Below, in pieces: positions 54,115 through 62,780 of a stretch of DNA of 64,000 nucleotides. The DNA is taken from positions 43,465-107,464 of the forward strand of contig JAFXGY010000017.1 in assembly GCA_017536625.1 (NCBI GenBank), given 5' to 3'. The number at the start of each line of letters is the position of its first letter. The first letter of the stretch is position 1. The position numbers and the translations under genes were made by a program. The notes beneath the pieces were generated by a model. That model was not told the DNA's origin. It was given only the letters and a program-made list of their open reading frames with translations, and did no database searches. This DNA is from Oscillospiraceae bacterium. Its GTDB lineage: Bacteria; Bacillota; Clostridia; Oscillospirales; Ruminococcaceae.

Positions 54115-55143
54115 TTATCTGGCAACAAAGCCGACTTTTTTATACATTTTATCAATGGTGCGCTGGGCAATTCTTTCTGCCTGTTCTGCGCCTTTGCGAT
54201 AGCATTCTTCAAGATATGCTTTTTCGGAAAGATATTTTGAATAATTTTCGCGAACGGGAGCAAGATGTTCCGCAACAGCTTCGCCGACTGCTTTTTTGAA
54301 GTCGCCGTAGCCTTTTCCCTCGAAATCACGCTGAATGGAATCCATAGAAAAACCGGTAACGGCGCCATAGATGGTCATAAGGTTATTGATTCCGTCCTTG
54401 CCTTCGCGGTAAGCAACTTCCATATCCGAATCGGTGACTGCGGATTTGAACTTCTTGATAATAACATTGGGTTCATCAAGGATATATACGCAGCCCTTGG
54501 GGTTTTCGTCGGATTTGCTCATTTTTTTGGTGGGGTCGGAAAGGCTCATGATCTTTCCGCCGCCCTGGGAAGAAGCGATATAAGGTTCCGGAACGGTGAA
54601 GGTTTTTCCGTAAAGGTTATTGAAGCGTTCCGCAATATCTCTCGCAAGTTCAAGATGCTGTTTCTGGTCAACACCGACCGGAACAACATCCGCCTGATAA
54701 AGAAGAATATCGCCCGCCATAAGTACGGGATAGGTGAAAAGGCCCGCATTGATGTTATCCGCGTGTTTTGCGGATTTATCTTTGAACTGGGTCATGCGGG
54801 AAAGTTCGCCGAACTGGGTGGAACAGCTGAGAACCCAGTTTGCTTCCGCGTGTGCGGGAACATGGCTTTGGATAAAAAGAATGCTTTTTTCGGGGTCGAT
54901 TCCGCAAGCCATTGCAAGAGCATAGGATTCGAGAGTGCGTTTGCGAAGTTCAGCAGGGTCCTGGCGGACTGTGATTGCGTGCATATTTACGATGGAATAG
55001 ATGCAGTCATAATCGTTCTGGAGTTTTTCCCAGTTTTTGATCGCGCCGAGGTAGTTTCCGAGGGTGAAAACGCCCGTGGGCTGGATTCCGCTGAAAATGC
55101 GTTTTTTGCGCTGCGGTGCGGTGTTCTGTTCAATGTTTTCCAT
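54115..55143 (-). CDS. trpS: Tryptophanyl-tRNA synthetase
   Basis: 342 aa from the ATG at 55143, 8 nt after AAGGAGG; the earlier in-frame ATG is in the promoter. Class I motifs: TGVFTLGNYLG (HIGH-like, about 24-34) and KKMSKS (about 206-211). It charges tRNA-Trp. First gene of trpS-ymdB-lipoprotein. No T-box precedes it. Confidence 0.96.
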   Translation of the reverse strand: MENIEQNTAPQRKKRIFSGIQPTGVFTLGNYLGAIKNWEKLQNDYDCIYSIVNMHAITVRQDPAELRKRTLESYALAMACGIDPEKSILFIQSHVPAHAEANWVLSCSTQFGELSRMTQFKDKSAKHADNINAGLFTYPVLMAGDILLYQADVVPVGVDQKQHLELARDIAERFNNLYGKTFTVPEPYIASSQGGGKIMSLSDPTKKMSKSDENPKGCVYILDEPNVIIKKFKSAVTDSDMEVAYREGKDGINNLMTIYGAVTGFSMDSIQRDFEGKGYGDFKKAVGEAVAEHLAPVRENYSKYLSEKAYLEECYRKGAEQAERIAQRTIDKMYKKVGFVAR

Positions 55144-55263
55144 ATTAAAAACCTCCTTGAAAGGCCTGGTATTGCTTTTTATTATATAAAAATATAAAAT
55201 TACATTATAGTTTAACATATTATTATATTTTTTACAAGTAGTGAACGGCCCTGACCGTTCCGC

Positions 55264-55292
55264 TTGAAAAATTAAATTTTTTTCTTAATAAT
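55264..55292 (+). promoter_or_regulatory. Promoter of sigma gene 2
   Basis: TTGAAA (55264-55269), 17 nt, AATAAT (55287-55292). A GAACGG/CCGTTC inverted repeat (55243-55260) sits just upstream of the -35. Confidence 0.5.
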
Positions 55293-55362
55293 ATGAGCGT
55301 TTTTCTCTTTCATTGCGACTATATGGTTGAAGGCCTTTAAGACCGAACAAGGAGGTGACATT

Positions 55363-55923
55363 ATGGATGACAAAAATTTAATCGGACTTTACTTTGAAAG
55401 AAGCGAAGAAGCCCTTCCCGAAACGGAAAGCAAATACGGAAATTTCTGCATAAACATCGCGAAAAACATCCTTGGAAGCGAAGAAGACGCAAAAGAATGT
55501 CTTAACGACGCTCTTCTCGTCCTCTGGAACAGGATTCCGCCGGAAATTCCGGAAGTTTTTTCTGCACTCGCCGGAAAAATCACAAGGAACATCGCCCTTA
55601 ACCGCTTCCGCAAAAACACCGCCGAAAAGCGCAAAGGAAACGAAACGGCGGTCGTCCTCGAGGAAATTTCGGAATTTGTTTCCGGAAGCGAAAACGTCGA
55701 GGAGCATTTTGAGCAAAAGGAACTTATTTCGGAAATAAACGCCTTTCTTGCGGAATATCCTTCGGAAAAGCGAAAAATCTTCGTTGCCCGGTACTGGTAT
55801 TTTATGAGCACGGCTGAAATTGCAAAAATTACCGGCAGAAACGAAAAATTCATCCATAACACCCTTACCAGAACAAGAACAAAACTCAAAAAACATCTTG
55901 AAGAAAGGGGCTTTGAAATATGA
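55363..55923 (+). CDS. ECF-type RNA polymerase sigma factor (copy 2)
   Basis: 186 aa from the ATG at 55363, 8 nt after AAGGAGGTG. Region 2: AKECLNDALLVLWNRIPPEI (about 45-64); region 4: FVARYWYFMSTAEIAKITG (about 139-157). It overlaps the anti-sigma-like gene by 4 nt. Clearly paralogous to copy 1, and the shared YFERSEEALPETE start suggests a duplicated two-gene module. Confidence 0.88.
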   Translation: MDDKNLIGLYFERSEEALPETESKYGNFCINIAKNILGSEEDAKECLNDALLVLWNRIPPEIPEVFSALAGKITRNIALNRFRKNTAEKRKGNETAVVLEEISEFVSGSENVEEHFEQKELISEINAFLAEYPSEKRKIFVARYWYFMSTAEIAKITGRNEKFIHNTLTRTRTKLKKHLEERGFEI

Positions 55924-56858
55924 AAGAAGAAAAATTCACAAATATCCTCGGCGAAATCGATGAAAAATATGTTGCGGAAGTTTTTGAAGAAACAAAGGCA
56001 AAAAGAATTCTTCCTTTCAAAAAAATCGTTGCCATAGCGGCCTGCATCTGCCTTCTTCTTGCAAGCGCAACGATTGTTATAGCAGAGGTTTTCGATATCG
56101 GATTCAATAAGTTTAACGAAAAAATAGACCTCACTTATAAAAACATTTACGGCCAAGAAATCACGCTCGATTATACCGCAGAAGCATATGTGCTCGATTA
56201 TGACGTCAAGTTCCATTCTTTGGATTCTTTCGGTCCCATGGAAGAACTTAAAAAAGGAATCGACCGCCAGGGCAAGCGCATTATGCATGTTTCCGAACTT
56301 CCTCCCGAACACAGGGAACAGTTCATCGAAACTTACGGCGCAGAATCTGCAGAAGTTGACGTGCTCGGTGAACATCTTTCTATGAAAACTTTCGAAAACA
56401 GAGAAGCCGCTCTGGAATATGTAGGCTTCGACGGCTTTGAATTTCCCGATTACGGTATTGATGATGAAACGGCAGAAGTTTATCTTTACGGTTATTCTTC
56501 AAGCGAACTTACCAGTCTTTATGTAAACCTTTCGGATAAGCTTATCAACCTTTACGAAGAACCCAATATCGTTTTCTCTTATTCCGCACATGTTTCTTTT
56601 GGTGAATCCAACTGGGACGGTCATGTTCCGTATGCAGGTTTTGAAGGCGATACTTTCTCCGAAGAAAGATTCACCAGCGAAAATGGAATTGAATATCTTG
56701 TTGTAAGACGCATCGGAGAAGACGGTCTTACAAAAGAAATCCGCTCTTTCCTCATCAAAGATGACATTCTTTATGAAGCATATATGATAGATTATCAATA
56801 CGAGGAAAACCTTGAAAATTACACCGATTTCATCCATAACTGGGCAAATTTCTATTAA
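55920..56858 (+). CDS. Anti-sigma-like single-pass membrane protein (copy 2)
   Basis: 312 aa. The cytosolic N terminus FTNILGEIDEKYVAEVFEE parallels copy 1, followed by a membrane helix (about 38-56) and an extracellular domain of about 255 residues. The extracellular parts of the two copies have diverged, so they may sense different things. The anti-sigma function is inferred from overlap with the sigma gene. Confidence 0.75.
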   Translation: MKEEKFTNILGEIDEKYVAEVFEETKAKRILPFKKIVAIAACICLLLASATIVIAEVFDIGFNKFNEKIDLTYKNIYGQEITLDYTAEAYVLDYDVKFHSLDSFGPMEELKKGIDRQGKRIMHVSELPPEHREQFIETYGAESAEVDVLGEHLSMKTFENREAALEYVGFDGFEFPDYGIDDETAEVYLYGYSSSELTSLYVNLSDKLINLYEEPNIVFSYSAHVSFGESNWDGHVPYAGFEGDTFSEERFTSENGIEYLVVRRIGEDGLTKEIRSFLIKDDILYEAYMIDYQYEENLENYTDFIHNWANFY

Positions 56859-56876
56859 TAGTCATGCAGGGTTACA

Positions 56877-56925
56877 ATCCCTCAGTCACCTTCGGTGACA
56901 GCTCCCTTTACACAAGGGAGCCTGA
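56877..56925. repeat. Short palindromic repeat R4a
   Basis: CCCTCAGTCACCTTCGGTGACAGCTCCCTT, split here as a CAGTCACC/GGTGACAG hairpin and a CTCCCTTTACACAAGGGAG hairpin. It matches the right end of the longer R family. Confidence 0.65.
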
Positions 56926-56931
56926 AAATTC

Positions 56932-56964
56932 AAAAAGGACGGAAGCAGAGCTTCCGTCCTTTTT
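56932..56964 (+). terminator. Terminator after the anti-sigma-like gene 2
   Basis: AAAAAGGACGGAAG pairs with CTTCCGTCCTTTTT. It lies between repeats R4a and R4b. Confidence 0.85.
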
Positions 56965-56978
56965 AGAACTTATTTTTC

Positions 56979-57027
56979 TCTCCCTCTGTCAGCTTCGCTG
57001 ACAGCTCCCTCATCAGAGGGAGCTTAA
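56979..57027. repeat. Short palindromic repeat R4b
   Basis: CTCCCTCTGTCAGC, a TTCG loop and GCTGACAG, then CTCCCTCATCAGAGGGAG. It is similar to R4a and in the same orientation. Confidence 0.65.
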
Positions 57028-57032
57028 AAGGT

Positions 57033-57926
57033 TCAGTTTCCGAACTGATAACATTCTTCCACCATGGGAATGGAGCTTGCCGCACCCGCACGGGAAACGG
57101 TGATTGAAGCGGCTTTGACCGCCATCATAAGGGCATCCTTAGGTTTTGCGCCGCACATAACAGTCGCAAGATAAAATCCGATAAGCGCATCTCCCGCGGC
57201 GGTTTTATCTTTGACCGGGGCGTCATAAATTTTCTGATAAATTGTGTCATCCTTCGTGATGAGCATGGAGCCTTTTACCCCAAGGGTGAGCACAGTTTCC
57301 GCCATGGGGAAGGTTCTTTTTATCGCAGGGATAAGAGCTTCCAGATCCATGGGGCTTGCTCCGGTGAATTCCGAAGCTTCGAAGCGGTTCACAAAAACGT
57401 AGGAAAGCTTATCCAGCGGAAGGTTCCGGAGATTTTTCGTGAAAGGTGCAGGGTTAAGGGCGATTCTTGCTCCGGCGGCAAGGGCCTTTTCGACTATGGT
57501 TTCAATTCCGTTTATTTCGTTCTGCAAAAGGAGAATATCGCCTTTGCGAAGCTGGGCAACGGTATAATCAATCTGGTCTTCCGTTATCGAAAGATTGGCA
57601 CCGCCGCAAACGATTATGCTTTTATTGCCTTCCGGGGTAACCTGGATAAAGGCGTTGCCGGTGGGCATTTCTTTTTTTCTGATTAGGGAGGTGTTCACGC
57701 CGTTTTTTTCAAGGATATTGAGAAGATATCCCCCATCCCCCATTCCGACGCAGCCCGCATGAAAAACATCCGCACCCGCCCTTGCAATGGCGATGGATTG
57801 GTTAAGTCCTTTTCCGCCGGGGAAATAATTCGCTTTTTTTGCGCGCAAAGTTTCCTCCGGGCGGACTATATGTTCCACCGGATAGACGTGATCGATATTA
57901 AGTGAACCGAAATTGATTATTTTCAT
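57033..57926 (-). CDS. rbsK: Ribokinase-like PfkB-family sugar kinase
   Basis: 297 aa from the ATG at 57926, with GGAAGGGG upstream. N-terminal GSLNIDHVY, the PGGKGLNQSIAIARAGA motif (about 38-54) and the C-terminal DKTAAGDALIG (about 242-252, catalytic Asp) are typical. It would phosphorylate ribose or a close sugar. No ribose transporter is adjacent, so the substrate is inferred from family resemblance. Confidence 0.87.
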   Translation of the reverse strand: MKIINFGSLNIDHVYPVEHIVRPEETLRAKKANYFPGGKGLNQSIAIARAGADVFHAGCVGMGDGGYLLNILEKNGVNTSLIRKKEMPTGNAFIQVTPEGNKSIIVCGGANLSITEDQIDYTVAQLRKGDILLLQNEINGIETIVEKALAAGARIALNPAPFTKNLRNLPLDKLSYVFVNRFEASEFTGASPMDLEALIPAIKRTFPMAETVLTLGVKGSMLITKDDTIYQKIYDAPVKDKTAAGDALIGFYLATVMCGAKPKDALMMAVKAASITVSRAGAASSIPMVEECYQFGN

Positions 57927-58095
57927 GAAAGCCAACCCCTTCCGCATAACATTATAGCCAAAAGTCAGGGATTTTGGAATAGGTTTTTTAAAATATTTTT
58001 CAAATTTTGTTATAAACAACAACAGAATTTTATATTTTCTGACTAAGCAAGAAACTCTCTCGACAAAATGTCTTTTTTAAGCGGTTTTTTCACAG

Positions 58096-58162
58096 CCGAA
58101 TTCGGGCATAAAAAAACAGCATCGACATGGTCGATGCTGTTCACGTTTGGCTTTCCGACGGG
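58096..58162. repeat. Direct repeat of the tRNA-Gln 3' segment, distal copy
   Basis: About 66 bp nearly identical to 58288-58354. Both contain a CCGA..TCGGGCAT box, A7, the hairpin ACAGCA/TGCTGT and TTCACGTTTGG. The tRNA-derived end of this copy has decayed (CTTTCCGACG instead of TTGCCCGACG). Confidence 0.75.
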
Positions 58163-58287
58163 CAAAAACACCGAAACGCGCCCTGTGGGCGATGAAGCGA
58201 GATGTTTTTGGCGCCGCGGTCAAAATATTCAAACCCAATAGCGCAGAATATTTTGGGAACCGCAAGTGGGGAGCTTCGGGTTCGAAT
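58163..58287. other. Intervening segment between two copies of the tRNA-Gln 3' region
   Basis: Non-coding by my reading. It contains an inverted repeat, GGTCAAAATATTC (58219-58231) with GAATATTTTGG (58247-58257), and a tRNA T-loop-like GGGTTCGAATCC at 58278-58289. No complete cloverleaf can be folded. Confidence 0.5.
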
Positions 58288-58301
58288 CCGAGCTCGGGCA
58301 T

Positions 58302-58334
58302 AAAAAAACAGCACCGACATGGTCGATGCTGTTC
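58302..58334 (-). terminator. Terminator of tRNA-Gln
   Basis: On the minus strand AACAGCATCGAC pairs with GTCGGTGCTGTT, followed by T5. A second copy lies at 58108-58142. Confidence 0.85.
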
Positions 58335-58339
58335 ACGTT

Positions 58340-58413
58340 TGGTTGCCCGACGAGGATTCGAACCCCGACAAACAGAGTCAGAGTCTGCCGTGCTACCGTT
58401 ACACAATCGGGCA
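58340..58413 (-). tRNA. tRNA-Gln (anticodon CTG)
   Basis: 74 nt including the encoded CCA. Acceptor TGCCCGA/TCGGGCA, D stem GTGT/GCAC, anticodon stem GCAGA/TCTGT with loop CTCTGAC, and T stem CGGGG/CCTCG around TTCGAAT. Reads CAG. Confidence 0.95.
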
Positions 58414-58432
58414 ATATCTAACGTGCTTTGCT

Positions 58433-58461
58433 ATTATATTCTTTTTCTTTCCATTTGTCAA
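58433..58461 (-). promoter_or_regulatory. Consensus promoter of tRNA-Gln
   Basis: On the minus strand TTGACA (58456-58461), 17 nt, TATAAT (58433-58438). Both boxes are perfect. Confidence 0.88.
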
Positions 58462-58499
58462 TAGTATTTTTAAATTTTTTGAAAAATTTTCTTTCCCTA

Positions 58500-58528
58500 T
58501 CGACAAAATCCTTTTTCTGCATTATAAT
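58500..58528 (+). promoter_or_regulatory. Promoter of trxA
   Basis: TCGACA followed after 17 nt by TATAAT, about 40 nt upstream of the trxA start. Confidence 0.6.
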
Positions 58529-58571
58529 CCAGGCATGGGATAAAATATTAAAAAACGGAGGTTTAATAAAA

Positions 58572-58886
58572 ATGTCTGCTGTTCATTTCACCGAAGAAGA
58601 ATTCACCACTGCCCTTACTGAAGGCGCACTTATAGTCGATTTCTGGGCAACCTGGTGCGGACCCTGCAAGATGATTGCACCCGCCGTTGACCAGCTTGCG
58701 GATGAACTTTACGGAAAAATCACCGTCGGCAAAATCGACGTTGACGAATGCCGCGAAATTGCCATGGAATACGGCGTAATGTCCATTCCCACCCTTATTT
58801 ATTTCAAAAACGGCATTGAAGTAAAACGTTTCACCGGCGTTCAGACCAAAGATAAACTTCTTGAAGAAGCGAAAGAGCTTGAATAA
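58572..58886 (+). CDS. trxA: Thioredoxin
   Basis: 104 aa from the ATG at 58572, 9 nt after ACGGAGG. The active site WCGPC is at about 29-33 (FWATWCGPCKM), and the cis-proline is in GVMSIPTLI. It reduces protein disulfides in the cytoplasm. Monocistronic, with two hairpins downstream. Confidence 0.97.
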   Translation: MSAVHFTEEEFTTALTEGALIVDFWATWCGPCKMIAPAVDQLADELYGKITVGKIDVDECREIAMEYGVMSIPTLIYFKNGIEVKRFTGVQTKDKLLEEAKELE

Positions 58887-58892
58887 AAAAAC

Positions 58893-58912
58893 GGCGGGAG
58901 CAAGCTCCCGCC
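58893..58912. repeat. GGCGGGAGCAAGCTCCCGCC palindrome after trxA
   Basis: Perfect 20-bp palindrome without a good T-run. Nearly the same sequence occurs at 38942-38962. Confidence 0.5.
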
Positions 58913-58929
58913 ATATATTTTGATTTATT

Positions 58930-58957
58930 GACCTGCCTTTGCGGCGGGTCTTTTTTA
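58930..58957 (+). terminator. Terminator of trxA
   Basis: GACCTGCC pairs with GGCGGGTC (one T-G), followed by TTTTTT. Confidence 0.8.
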
Positions 58958-58963
58958 TTATCT

Positions 58964-59107
58964 TCAAAAACCGATATGCGCCAGAAAAATTCCGAACGCA
59001 TAGCCGATTCCGTATGCCGCAAGCAAAAACATAAGTATAACAAAAGCCTTTTTGATAACAACGGCACTTTTGCTTCCTTTGTTAAGAAAAGCTTTCCATT
59101 TTTCCAT
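58964..59107 (-). CDS. Small single-pass membrane protein
   Basis: 47 aa, beginning MEKWKAFLNKGSKSAVV and continuing as one hydrophobic helix (about 18-44) that ends in LAHIGF. It has an AAGGAGAGG ribosome binding site 6 nt before the ATG and starts 13 nt after the rarA stop, so it is probably the last gene of that operon. No family recognised. Confidence 0.6.
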   Translation of the reverse strand: MEKWKAFLNKGSKSAVVIKKAFVILMFLLAAYGIGYAFGIFLAHIGF

Positions 59108-59120
59108 TTTTGCCTCTCCT

Positions 59121-60395
59121 TTATTCTTCCGCTTCGGCAACAAGCTTATCGCGGTAAGCCTTCGCCGCCTGTTCGGTTTTGTTATCGCCGAAGTGATAAT
59201 AAACCCTGCCCTTAAGGGTATCCGGAAGATACTGCTGTTTTACATAATGGTTTTTATAGTTATGGGCATATTTATATTTCGGCGGTTTGTGTCCCCCGGC
59301 GGATTTTGGATGTACGTTCACAAGATGTTCCGGAACTTCGCCGGAAAGTCCGTTGCGCACATCTTCAAGGGCCGCTCCGATGGCTTCAACCCCGCTGTTT
59401 GATTTGGGCGCGGTGCAAAGAAGGATAACCGCATCCGCCAACGGAAGCTGTGCTTCCGGAAGTCCGAGCTGGAGAGCCGTATCAACGCAGGCTTTTACAA
59501 TCGGAATCGCCATCGGATAGGCAAGACCCACATCTTCGCAGGCTATGGCAAGAAGTCTTCTGCAGGGCGAAATGATATCCCCTGCGTCGATAAATCTTGC
59601 AAGATAATGCAGCGCGGCGTTTTCATCGGAACCGCGGACAGATTTGTGGAAGGCTGAAAGGATTTCGAAGTGGTCGTCCCCTTCCTTATCATAGCGGTTT
59701 GAACTTCGCTGGGCAGCGGAATGAGCATCTTCGAGAAGAAGAACCCTTTCGCCGTGCTCATTGAGCTTTGAACCGAGCCAGCAGACTTCCAGCGCATTAA
59801 GCGCTTTTCGGGCATCGCCGGAACAGTTGCAGGCAATGTGGCGCAAAACACCTTCTTCAAGAATGATTTTTGTTCCGTCGTCGTGCTCAAGTTTTTCCAC
59901 GGCGTGCTCAAGAGCACGTTCAATCTCGGAAGGTTCGATCGGTTTGAATTCAAAAACCGTACTGCGGCTTAAAATGGCATTATAAACGTAAAAATAAGGA
60001 TTTTCGGTGGTGGAAGCGATTAGGGTGACCCTGCCGTCCTCGATAAATTCCAGAAGGGTCTGCTGCTGCTTTTTGTTGAGGTACTGTATTTCGTCAAGAT
60101 AAAGGAGCACCCCCTGAGCACCGTCGATGCCCGCAGTTTCCGCAAAGACTTCCTTGATATCCGCCGTTGAGCACGAAGTTCCGTTCAGGTGGCAAAGTTT
60201 TTTGTTCGCGATCTTTGCGATAATTCTGGCAACTGTGGTTTTTCCCGTTCCGGAAGGTCCGAAGAAAATAAGATTCGGGATAACGCCGGAATCCGCAATT
60301 TTCCGAAGAAGTTTACCTTCCCCAAGGATATGCTGCTGGCCGCAGACTTCGGATAATTCAGTTGGTCTTAATCTGTCGGCAAGGGGTGCGGACAT
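59121..60395 (-). CDS. rarA: Replication-associated recombination protein A (MgsA/RarA AAA ATPase)
   Basis: 424 aa. Walker A GPSGTGKTT (about 46-54), Walker B LLYLDEIQYL, sensor TTENPYF, and the C-terminal tetramerisation region (GVEAIGAALEDV, HPKSAGGHKPPKYKYAH). It acts at stalled replication forks. Next to glyA and a small membrane protein gene. Confidence 0.95.
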   Translation of the reverse strand: MSAPLADRLRPTELSEVCGQQHILGEGKLLRKIADSGVIPNLIFFGPSGTGKTTVARIIAKIANKKLCHLNGTSCSTADIKEVFAETAGIDGAQGVLLYLDEIQYLNKKQQQTLLEFIEDGRVTLIASTTENPYFYVYNAILSRSTVFEFKPIEPSEIERALEHAVEKLEHDDGTKIILEEGVLRHIACNCSGDARKALNALEVCWLGSKLNEHGERVLLLEDAHSAAQRSSNRYDKEGDDHFEILSAFHKSVRGSDENAALHYLARFIDAGDIISPCRRLLAIACEDVGLAYPMAIPIVKACVDTALQLGLPEAQLPLADAVILLCTAPKSNSGVEAIGAALEDVRNGLSGEVPEHLVNVHPKSAGGHKPPKYKYAHNYKNHYVKQQYLPDTLKGRVYYHFGDNKTEQAAKAYRDKLVAEAEE

Positions 60396-60422
60396 CCGGT
60401 TTCATCTCTTTTCTTTCAATGA

Positions 60423-61676
60423 TTATTCATAAAGGGGGAATTTTCTGCAAAGTTCCGCAACGCCTTTTTTGACTTCTTCGGCGCTGTTTTCATAATCGAA
60501 GGTAACTTTTGCGATAAAGTCAGCAATTTTTTCCATTTCTTCCTTTCCGAAGCCGCGGGTGGTTACGGAAGGAGTTCCAAGACGTACTCCGCTGGTAACA
60601 AAGGGAGATGCGGGGTCGTTCGGAATCATATTTTTGTTTGCAGTGATGTTCACGGAATCAAGACGCTGCTCAAGTTCTTTTCCGGTAACGCCGGTTTCGC
60701 GAAGATCGAGCATCATAAGGTGGTTGTCGGTTCCGTCGGAAACAAGCTTCAGCCCGTGCTTTTTGAGGGCTTCTGCAAGGCATGCGGCATTTTCGACTAT
60801 TTTATGCTGATATTCTTTGAATTCGGGTTGAAGCGCTTCGCCGAAGCACACCGCTTTTGCGGCGATTATGTGTTCAAGAGGTCCGCCCTGGCAACCGGGG
60901 AAAACAGCTTTATCTATCTGTTTTGCATATTGTTCTTTGCAAAGGATAAGTCCTCCGCGGGGTCCGCGAAGGGTTTTGTGGGTGGTGGTGGTGACTACGT
61001 CTGCATAGGGAACAGGGCTCATGTGTTCGCCCGCGGCAACAAGTCCGGCGATATGAGCCATATCGACCATAAGATATGCGCCCACTTCATCGCAGATTTC
61101 GCGGAATTTCGCGAAGTCGATAGCTCTTGGATATGCGGAAGCGCCCGCAACGATTATTTTCGGTCTGCATTCAAGCGCAATTCTTCTTACTTCTTCATAA
61201 TCGATGCATCCGGTTTCAGCATCGACGCCATAGGAAACAAACTTATATGCCTTTCCTGAAAAGTTCACCGGACTTCCGTGAGTAAGATGTCCGCCTTCCG
61301 CAAGGTTCATTCCCATGATGGTATCGCCGAATTCCGCAAGAGCGAAATATGCCGCAAGGTTTGCCTGCGCACCGGAATGGGGCTGGACGTTCGCATGGTC
61401 GGCGCCGAAAACTTTGCAGGCACGATCTCTTGCGATATTTTCGACCACATCGACATATTTGCATCCGCCGTAATATCTGTGTCCGGGATAACCTTCTGCA
61501 TATTTATTGGTAAGTGCAGAACCCATTGCTGCCATTACAGCTGAAGAAACAAAGTTTTCGGAAGCAATAAGCTCAATATTATCACGCTGGCGCATAAGTT
61601 CATCGTGCATTGCCATTGCCAGTTCCGGATCCTGCTCATAAATGAATCCTATTGTATCCATCTTATTACTATACAT
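60423..61676 (-). CDS. glyA: Serine hydroxymethyltransferase
   Basis: 417 aa. The PLP lysine is in [16 protein letters not shown] (about 225-240), and the N-terminal [11 protein letters not shown] and HSGAQANLA are conserved. It converts serine and tetrahydrofolate to glycine and methylene-THF. The AAAGGAAG ribosome binding site supports the ATG at 61676. Located upstream of rarA on the same strand. Confidence 0.97.
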   Translation of the reverse strand: MYSNKMDTIGFIYEQDPELAMAMHDELMRQRDNIELIASENFVSSAVMAAMGSALTNKYAEGYPGHRYYGGCKYVDVVENIARDRACKVFGADHANVQPHSGAQANLAAYFALAEFGDTIMGMNLAEGGHLTHGSPVNFSGKAYKFVSYGVDAETGCIDYEEVRRIALECRPKIIVAGASAYPRAIDFAKFREICDEVGAYLMVDMAHIAGLVAAGEHMSPVPYADVVTTTTHKTLRGPRGGLILCKEQYAKQIDKAVFPGCQGGPLEHIIAAKAVCFGEALQPEFKEYQHKIVENAACLAEALKKHGLKLVSDGTDNHLMMLDLRETGVTGKELEQRLDSVNITANKNMIPNDPASPFVTSGVRLGTPSVTTRGFGKEEMEKIADFIAKVTFDYENSAEEVKKGVAELCRKFPLYE

Positions 61677-61712
61677 ATTTTTCTTCCTTTCTTAGAAAAC
61701 ACTCTGCTATAT

Positions 61713-61741
61713 AGTATAAAGGAATTTCATTTAAAAAACAA
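61713..61741 (-). promoter_or_regulatory. Promoter of glyA
   Basis: On the minus strand TTGTTT (61736-61741), 17 nt, TATACT (61713-61718). Confidence 0.7.
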
Positions 61742-61790
61742 TGGATTTTTATTTTTTCTGCAAAATGTTCCAATAATTCTCTTTTAATAT

Positions 61791-61818
61791 TTGACGATGA
61801 TATCTTTTGTGATATAAT
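61791..61818 (+). promoter_or_regulatory. Promoter of the second lipid kinase
   Basis: TTGACG (61791-61796), 16 nt, TATAAT (61813-61818). Confidence 0.7.
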
Positions 61819-61852
61819 TTATATATTACCCTTCCGGAGGTTTTTCAAAACC

Positions 61853-62779
61853 ATGAATTACGTTTTTATGATAAATCCCGCTGCCGGAAAAGGCGGCAAG
61901 GCCGAAGAAACCGCAAAAACCATCCGCGGTTTTTTTGAAGGCCGCGATGACAATATCAAAATTTTTCTTTCAAAAGCTCCCGGCGATATAATCCGCTTCG
62001 GAAAGGAATATCCCATTCCCGAAGGAGAAGAAGTCTGCTTTGTTTCATGCGGGGGCGACGGAACTTTTTATGAAACAGTGAACGGCGCATTCGGAAGACC
62101 CGGTGCAAGCTTTGCTATCTATCCCTGCGGTTCCGGCAACGATTTCATCAAAACCGTTGGCGGAAAAGCCGAAGATTATTTCGACCTTGAAAAGCTCGTG
62201 AACGGAAAAACGAAAATTTTTGACGCCCTGGAGTGCAATGGGCGCATCTGTTCCAATATATGCAACATCGGCGTCGATTCAGTAATTGCGGACCGTCTTG
62301 CAAGATATAAAAAACTGCCCGGGGTTTCCGGTTCCATGGCATATAATCTTTCCGCCGGAATCACCATCGGCGGAGGAATCTTCGGCGGGCTTGCGAAGCC
62401 CATGAAAATTACCCTTGACGAAAACGAAATCTTCGAAGGACGCTTTATGTTCTCCGTATTCGGAAACGGAAAAATTTATGGCGGAGGCTATCATGCCGTT
62501 CCGGAAGCGGAACTTGACGACGGACTTATTGATTTCTGCACCGTTTCGGAAATCGGCATTCTTCGCATTGCGAAGGTAATCGGAGTTTATAAAAAAGGCG
62601 AACATATCCACAACCCCGCTCTTGCGGATATTCTTGAAATGCGCCGCTGTGTTTCCGCAAAGGTTGAAAGCACCGAACCCCTTACCGTAAGCGTTGACGG
62701 AGAAATCTTCAAAAGCAGCTGCATTGAGATAAAAATGCTTCCCGGTTCTCTTCCTTTCCGGGTTCCCGAAGGTATCTGA
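61853..62779 (+). CDS. Diacylglycerol kinase-family lipid kinase (second copy)
   Basis: 308 aa. N-terminal FMINPAAGKGG and catalytic CGGDGTFYETV (about 64-74), YPCGSGNDF (about 86-94). Same family as 12617-13501 but diverged. The C-terminal beta domain (VSVDGEIF) is normal. It is the first gene of a pair with the DNA glycosylase, 1 nt apart. Confidence 0.92.
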   Translation: MNYVFMINPAAGKGGKAEETAKTIRGFFEGRDDNIKIFLSKAPGDIIRFGKEYPIPEGEEVCFVSCGGDGTFYETVNGAFGRPGASFAIYPCGSGNDFIKTVGGKAEDYFDLEKLVNGKTKIFDALECNGRICSNICNIGVDSVIADRLARYKKLPGVSGSMAYNLSAGITIGGGIFGGLAKPMKITLDENEIFEGRFMFSVFGNGKIYGGGYHAVPEAELDDGLIDFCTVSEIGILRIAKVIGVYKKGEHIHNPALADILEMRRCVSAKVESTEPLTVSVDGEIFKSSCIEIKMLPGSLPFRVPEGI

Positions 62780-62780
62780 C

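Noticed and set aside
55144-55260. A T-box ahead of trpS
   Set aside because: No T-box sequence, specifier loop or terminator was found in the leader.
58262-58301. A plus-strand tRNA suggested by GGTTCGAATCC
   Set aside because: Only a T-loop-like hairpin can be drawn; no anticodon arm or acceptor pairing is present.
58077-58406. Open frames on both strands over the tRNA-Gln region
   Set aside because: They translate the tRNA, its terminator and the duplicated segment; phrases such as GFEPE and GSNP are typical of translated tRNA T-arms.
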